Assembly: GCA_963850995.1 (NCBI GenBank)
Contig: CAWKNQ010000023.1
Span: forward strand, 53,825-117,824
DNA: 64,000 bases
Origin: Gaiellasilicea sp963850995
GTDB lineage: Bacteria > Actinomycetota > Thermoleophilia > Gaiellales > Gaiellaceae
Reading direction: 5' to 3'
Each line of letters opens with the position of its first letter. Positions within the stretch are counted from its first letter, which is position 1. The position numbers were made by a program, and so were the translations under genes. Below, piece after piece: positions 62,274 through 64,000 of the stretch. Below the pieces are notes generated by a model, which saw only the letters and a list, made by a program, of their open reading frames with translations, was not told the origin of the DNA and made no database searches.

Positions 62274-63875
62274 GTGAACGTGGACCTGATCGAGCGAGAC
62301 ACGCAGCTCGGCGAGCTCGCCCACTGGATCGCGCGAGCGGCTGGCGGCGTGGGCGGCGTCGTCCTCGTCGCGGGCGAGGCCGGAGTCGGGAAGACGCAGC
62401 TCGTCCGCGCCGCGATCACCGACTCGGGCGTGCCCGCGCTCGCCTCGGAAGCGACGCTGGAGGCGCGCGAGCCGTACGCCCCAGTTGCGACGGTCGTCCG
62501 GGCCAACGCGCGGCGGCGGCGTCGCTCGACGTTCTCGCCTCCAGAGGTGGCGCGGATCCTGCCCGAGCGCGCCGCGGAGGCGCCCGAGAGCTCCCCGCCG
62601 GTGCTCGTCGAAGCGCTCTCGGCGTGGTTCGCTGCGCTGGGCGACCGTGAGCCCGCGCTCGTGTTCCTCGACGACCTGCACTGGGCGGACGGGGCAACGC
62701 TCGAGCTGCTGCCACGGCTCGCCGCTGACCTGCAGTCGTCTCCAGTCCTCGTCGTCGGCGCGTACCGAAGCGACGAAGTCACGCGCGGCCATCCGCTCAG
62801 GCGGCTGCGAGTTGCACTGCGGCGGGCGGGCCGGCTCGCCGAGATCGACGTTCCGCCCCTCGGGCCGGATGCGACCGTGCAGCTCGCGAGCCGCGTCCTC
62901 GGCGTCCCGGTCGGACGCTCGCTCGCCGCGGCCCTCTACGACCGAACGCAAGGTGTGCCCTTCTTCGTGGAGGAGCTCGCCGCCGTCTTGACGCCGACTC
63001 ATGCCGTCTCCGGACCTGACGGGCTCGAGCTCACACCGGGTCGCGAGCTCCCGCTGCCCGAGACCGTCCGGGACACCGTGGGTCCGCGAATCGACGCCCT
63101 CGGCGCAGATGGGCGCACCGCGCTGGAGGTCGCAGCGGTCGTGGGGCTCCGCTTCGAGCTCGACCTACTCGAGGAGCTCGGTGCCTCGGCGGACATCCAC
63201 GACGCCGTGGCGAACGGCCTCGTTCTGGAGGTCGACGCCGGGACGGCCATGTTCCGGCACGCACTCGTACGCGAAGCCGTGTACGCCGACGTTCCCTGGG
63301 CGCGCCGGCGAGAGCTCCACGGTCGAGTGGCCGCGGCGCTCGACGCGCGGAGCGCCGCGCCGCGCCTCCTCGCGGAGCACTGGCTCGCGGCGGGGGAGTC
63401 CGAGCACGCGCGCGTAGCGCTGCTTGCGGCCGCAGACGCATCCTGCTCCGTCCACGCGTACCGCGATGCGGCCGCCGCGCTCCGTCGCGCTCTCGAGTAC
63501 TGGCCCGAGGACGACGCGGACGGTCGCTTCGATGCGATCGACCGGCTCGCCCGCTGCGCCGAGCGGTACGGCGACGTCCGAGAGGCGGCGCGCCTGTGGG
63601 AGTCCGTCCTCCAAGATCCCGGCACGGCCGACATGCTCCGCGTGGGCTCGGTGAAGGCGAACCTGGCGCCCGCGTACCGGCTCCTTGGCGCCCGCGACCG
63701 CGCCGCCGCGGCGCGGGCCGACGCTGCCGACGCGGCCGGGGCTACATCGCAGCCTCCGCGGACCGCTCCCTCACGACAGTGGAGCCAGCCGGGCTCGAAC
63801 CGGCGACCTTCGCGCTGCCAGCGCGACGCTCTCCCAACTGAGCTATGGCCCCTTGGTCTCGGAGATTGTAGCTAG
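62274..63875 (+). CDS. AAA/STAND ATPase of LuxR-regulator type, C-terminally truncated at a tRNA
   Basis: N-terminal P-loop G-E-A-G-V-G-K-T-Q-L-V (about 33-43), Walker B-like L-V-F-L-D-D-L-H-W-A-D (about 127-137), sensor-type V-V-G-A-Y-R-S-D-E-V, then a winged-helix/TPR-like region (H-A-L-V-R-E-A-V-Y; W-L-A-A-G-E-S; residues about 310-480). Relatives usually run to 850-1,000 residues and end in a LuxR helix-turn-helix; here recognisable protein stops near residue 490. The frame then reads straight through the opposite-strand tRNA-Ala to a stop at 63875, and those last about 35 residues are a tRNA artefact. Probably a truncated or remnant regulator. Confidence 0.7.
   Translation: MNVDLIERDTQLGELAHWIARAAGGVGGVVLVAGEAGVGKTQLVRAAITDSGVPALASEATLEAREPYAPVATVVRANARRRRRSTFSPPEVARILPERAAEAPESSPPVLVEALSAWFAALGDREPALVFLDDLHWADGATLELLPRLAADLQSSPVLVVGAYRSDEVTRGHPLRRLRVALRRAGRLAEIDVPPLGPDATVQLASRVLGVPVGRSLAAALYDRTQGVPFFVEELAAVLTPTHAVSGPDGLELTPGRELPLPETVRDTVGPRIDALGADGRTALEVAAVVGLRFELDLLEELGASADIHDAVANGLVLEVDAGTAMFRHALVREAVYADVPWARRRELHGRVAAALDARSAAPRLLAEHWLAAGESEHARVALLAAADASCSVHAYRDAAAALRRALEYWPEDDADGRFDAIDRLARCAERYGDVREAARLWESVLQDPGTADMLRVGSVKANLAPAYRLLGARDRAAAARADAADAAGATSQPPRTAPSRQWSQPGSNRRPSRCQRDALPTELWPLGLGDCS
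63780..63852 (-). tRNA. tRNA-Ala (GGC)
   Basis: A complete 73-nt cloverleaf on the minus strand: acceptor GGGGCCA/TGGCTCC, D-arm TAGCTCAGTTGGGAGAGC, anticodon loop CTGGCAG (GGC), T-arm CCGGTTCGAGCCCGG, discriminator A. Its 3' end faces the truncated ATPase gene. Confidence 0.96.
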
Positions 63876-64000
63876 GCGGTCGCGGCTTCGAGCCCGACCG
63901 CGGGCACGTCGCCCCAGAGGTCCTCGAGGCGATAGAAGGCGCGGGTCTCCGGCGTGAAGATGTGCAGGACGACGTCGAGGTAGTCGGCGATGATCCACTC
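63872..64000 (-). CDS. rsfS: Ribosomal silencing factor RsfS, C-terminal part (runs off the window)
   Basis: The last 42 residues of an RsfS/Iojap protein: W-I-I-A-D-Y-L-D-V-V-L-H-I-F-T-P-E-T-R and F-Y-R-L-E-D-L-W-G-D match the family's D-Y-x-D-V-V-V-H-I-F and Y-Y-x-L-E-x-L-W-x-D signature. RsfS binds ribosomal protein uL14 and blocks subunit joining under starvation. The 5' part lies beyond the window end. It is 20 bp upstream of the tRNA, same strand. Confidence 0.88.
   Translation of the reverse strand, partial: EWIIADYLDVVLHIFTPETRAFYRLEDLWGDVPAVGLEAATA

Noticed and set aside
11500..63852. The two tRNA-Ala genes as ends of one 52-kb integrated island
   Set aside because: Their shared T-arm sequence is explained by tRNA homology, they are in opposite orientation, and the interval contains housekeeping genes (sucA, sigma factor).

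Overview
The window is uniformly GC-rich, with strongly GC-biased third codon positions, many GTG/TTG starts and tightly overlapping operons (ATGA/GTGA junctions). Gene content (ANTAR regulator, LPG-synthase-type membrane protein, DUF4389 and DUF4234 proteins, glucodextranase-like GH15, RES toxin module, a primary-type sigma factor, a stand-alone 2-oxoglutarate dehydrogenase E1) suggests a free-living actinobacterium. The class Thermoleophilia (Gaiellales/Solirubrobacterales) is my best guess, by inference only. No rRNA, phage or CRISPR was seen. At least eleven genes are broken by single-base indels, almost all of them insertions. This looks more like uncorrected assembly error than gene decay, so the broken genes are annotated as whole genes with the frameshift positions given.

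Layout. 0-11.5 kb: a GNAT enzyme coupled to a degenerate-receiver ANTAR regulator; an LPG-type membrane protein; an RlmD-type RNA methyltransferase; a YjbQ/ABC exporter operon; an HExxH peptidase, ferritin, rhomboid and minimal zinc metallopeptidase; coiled-coil proteins. 11.5-14.2 kb: a small accessory patch after tRNA-Ala(UGC), with an integrase remnant, a secreted YadA-head-like protein and an APH-family kinase. 14.2-27 kb: a secreted GH15 glucodextranase-like enzyme, a NitT/TauT-type ABC importer, a medium-chain acyl-CoA synthetase, and a minus-strand run DUF4389 - antitoxin - RES toxin - Phd antitoxin - PIN toxin. 27-35.4 kb: one giant secreted repeat protein with cadherin-like, Calx-beta and tandem Ig-like repeats and a beta-helix C-terminus.

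35.4-46.9 kb: a methyltransferase, small proteins, an ABC-F ATPase and a secreted lipase-like hydrolase. Then comes an operon of an RHH regulator, a 40-residue peptide, a DUF4097 protein and an MFS exporter. It is divergent from a heterodimeric ABC exporter across a shared palindromic control region. 47-64 kb: a membrane diguanylate cyclase, 2-oxoglutarate dehydrogenase E1, secreted small proteins, a primary-type sigma factor, a GH-A glycosidase, DUF72, an MDR reductase, an OmpR/HK two-component pair, a cupin, an AAA/LuxR-type ATPase that loses its C-terminus at tRNA-Ala(GGC), and the end of rsfS.

Functionally the segment mixes housekeeping (rlmD, sucA, sigma factor, rsfS, two tRNA-Ala) with envelope and secreted functions (GH15, lipase, giant adhesin-like protein, several signal-peptide proteins), export systems and a compact toxin-antitoxin block.
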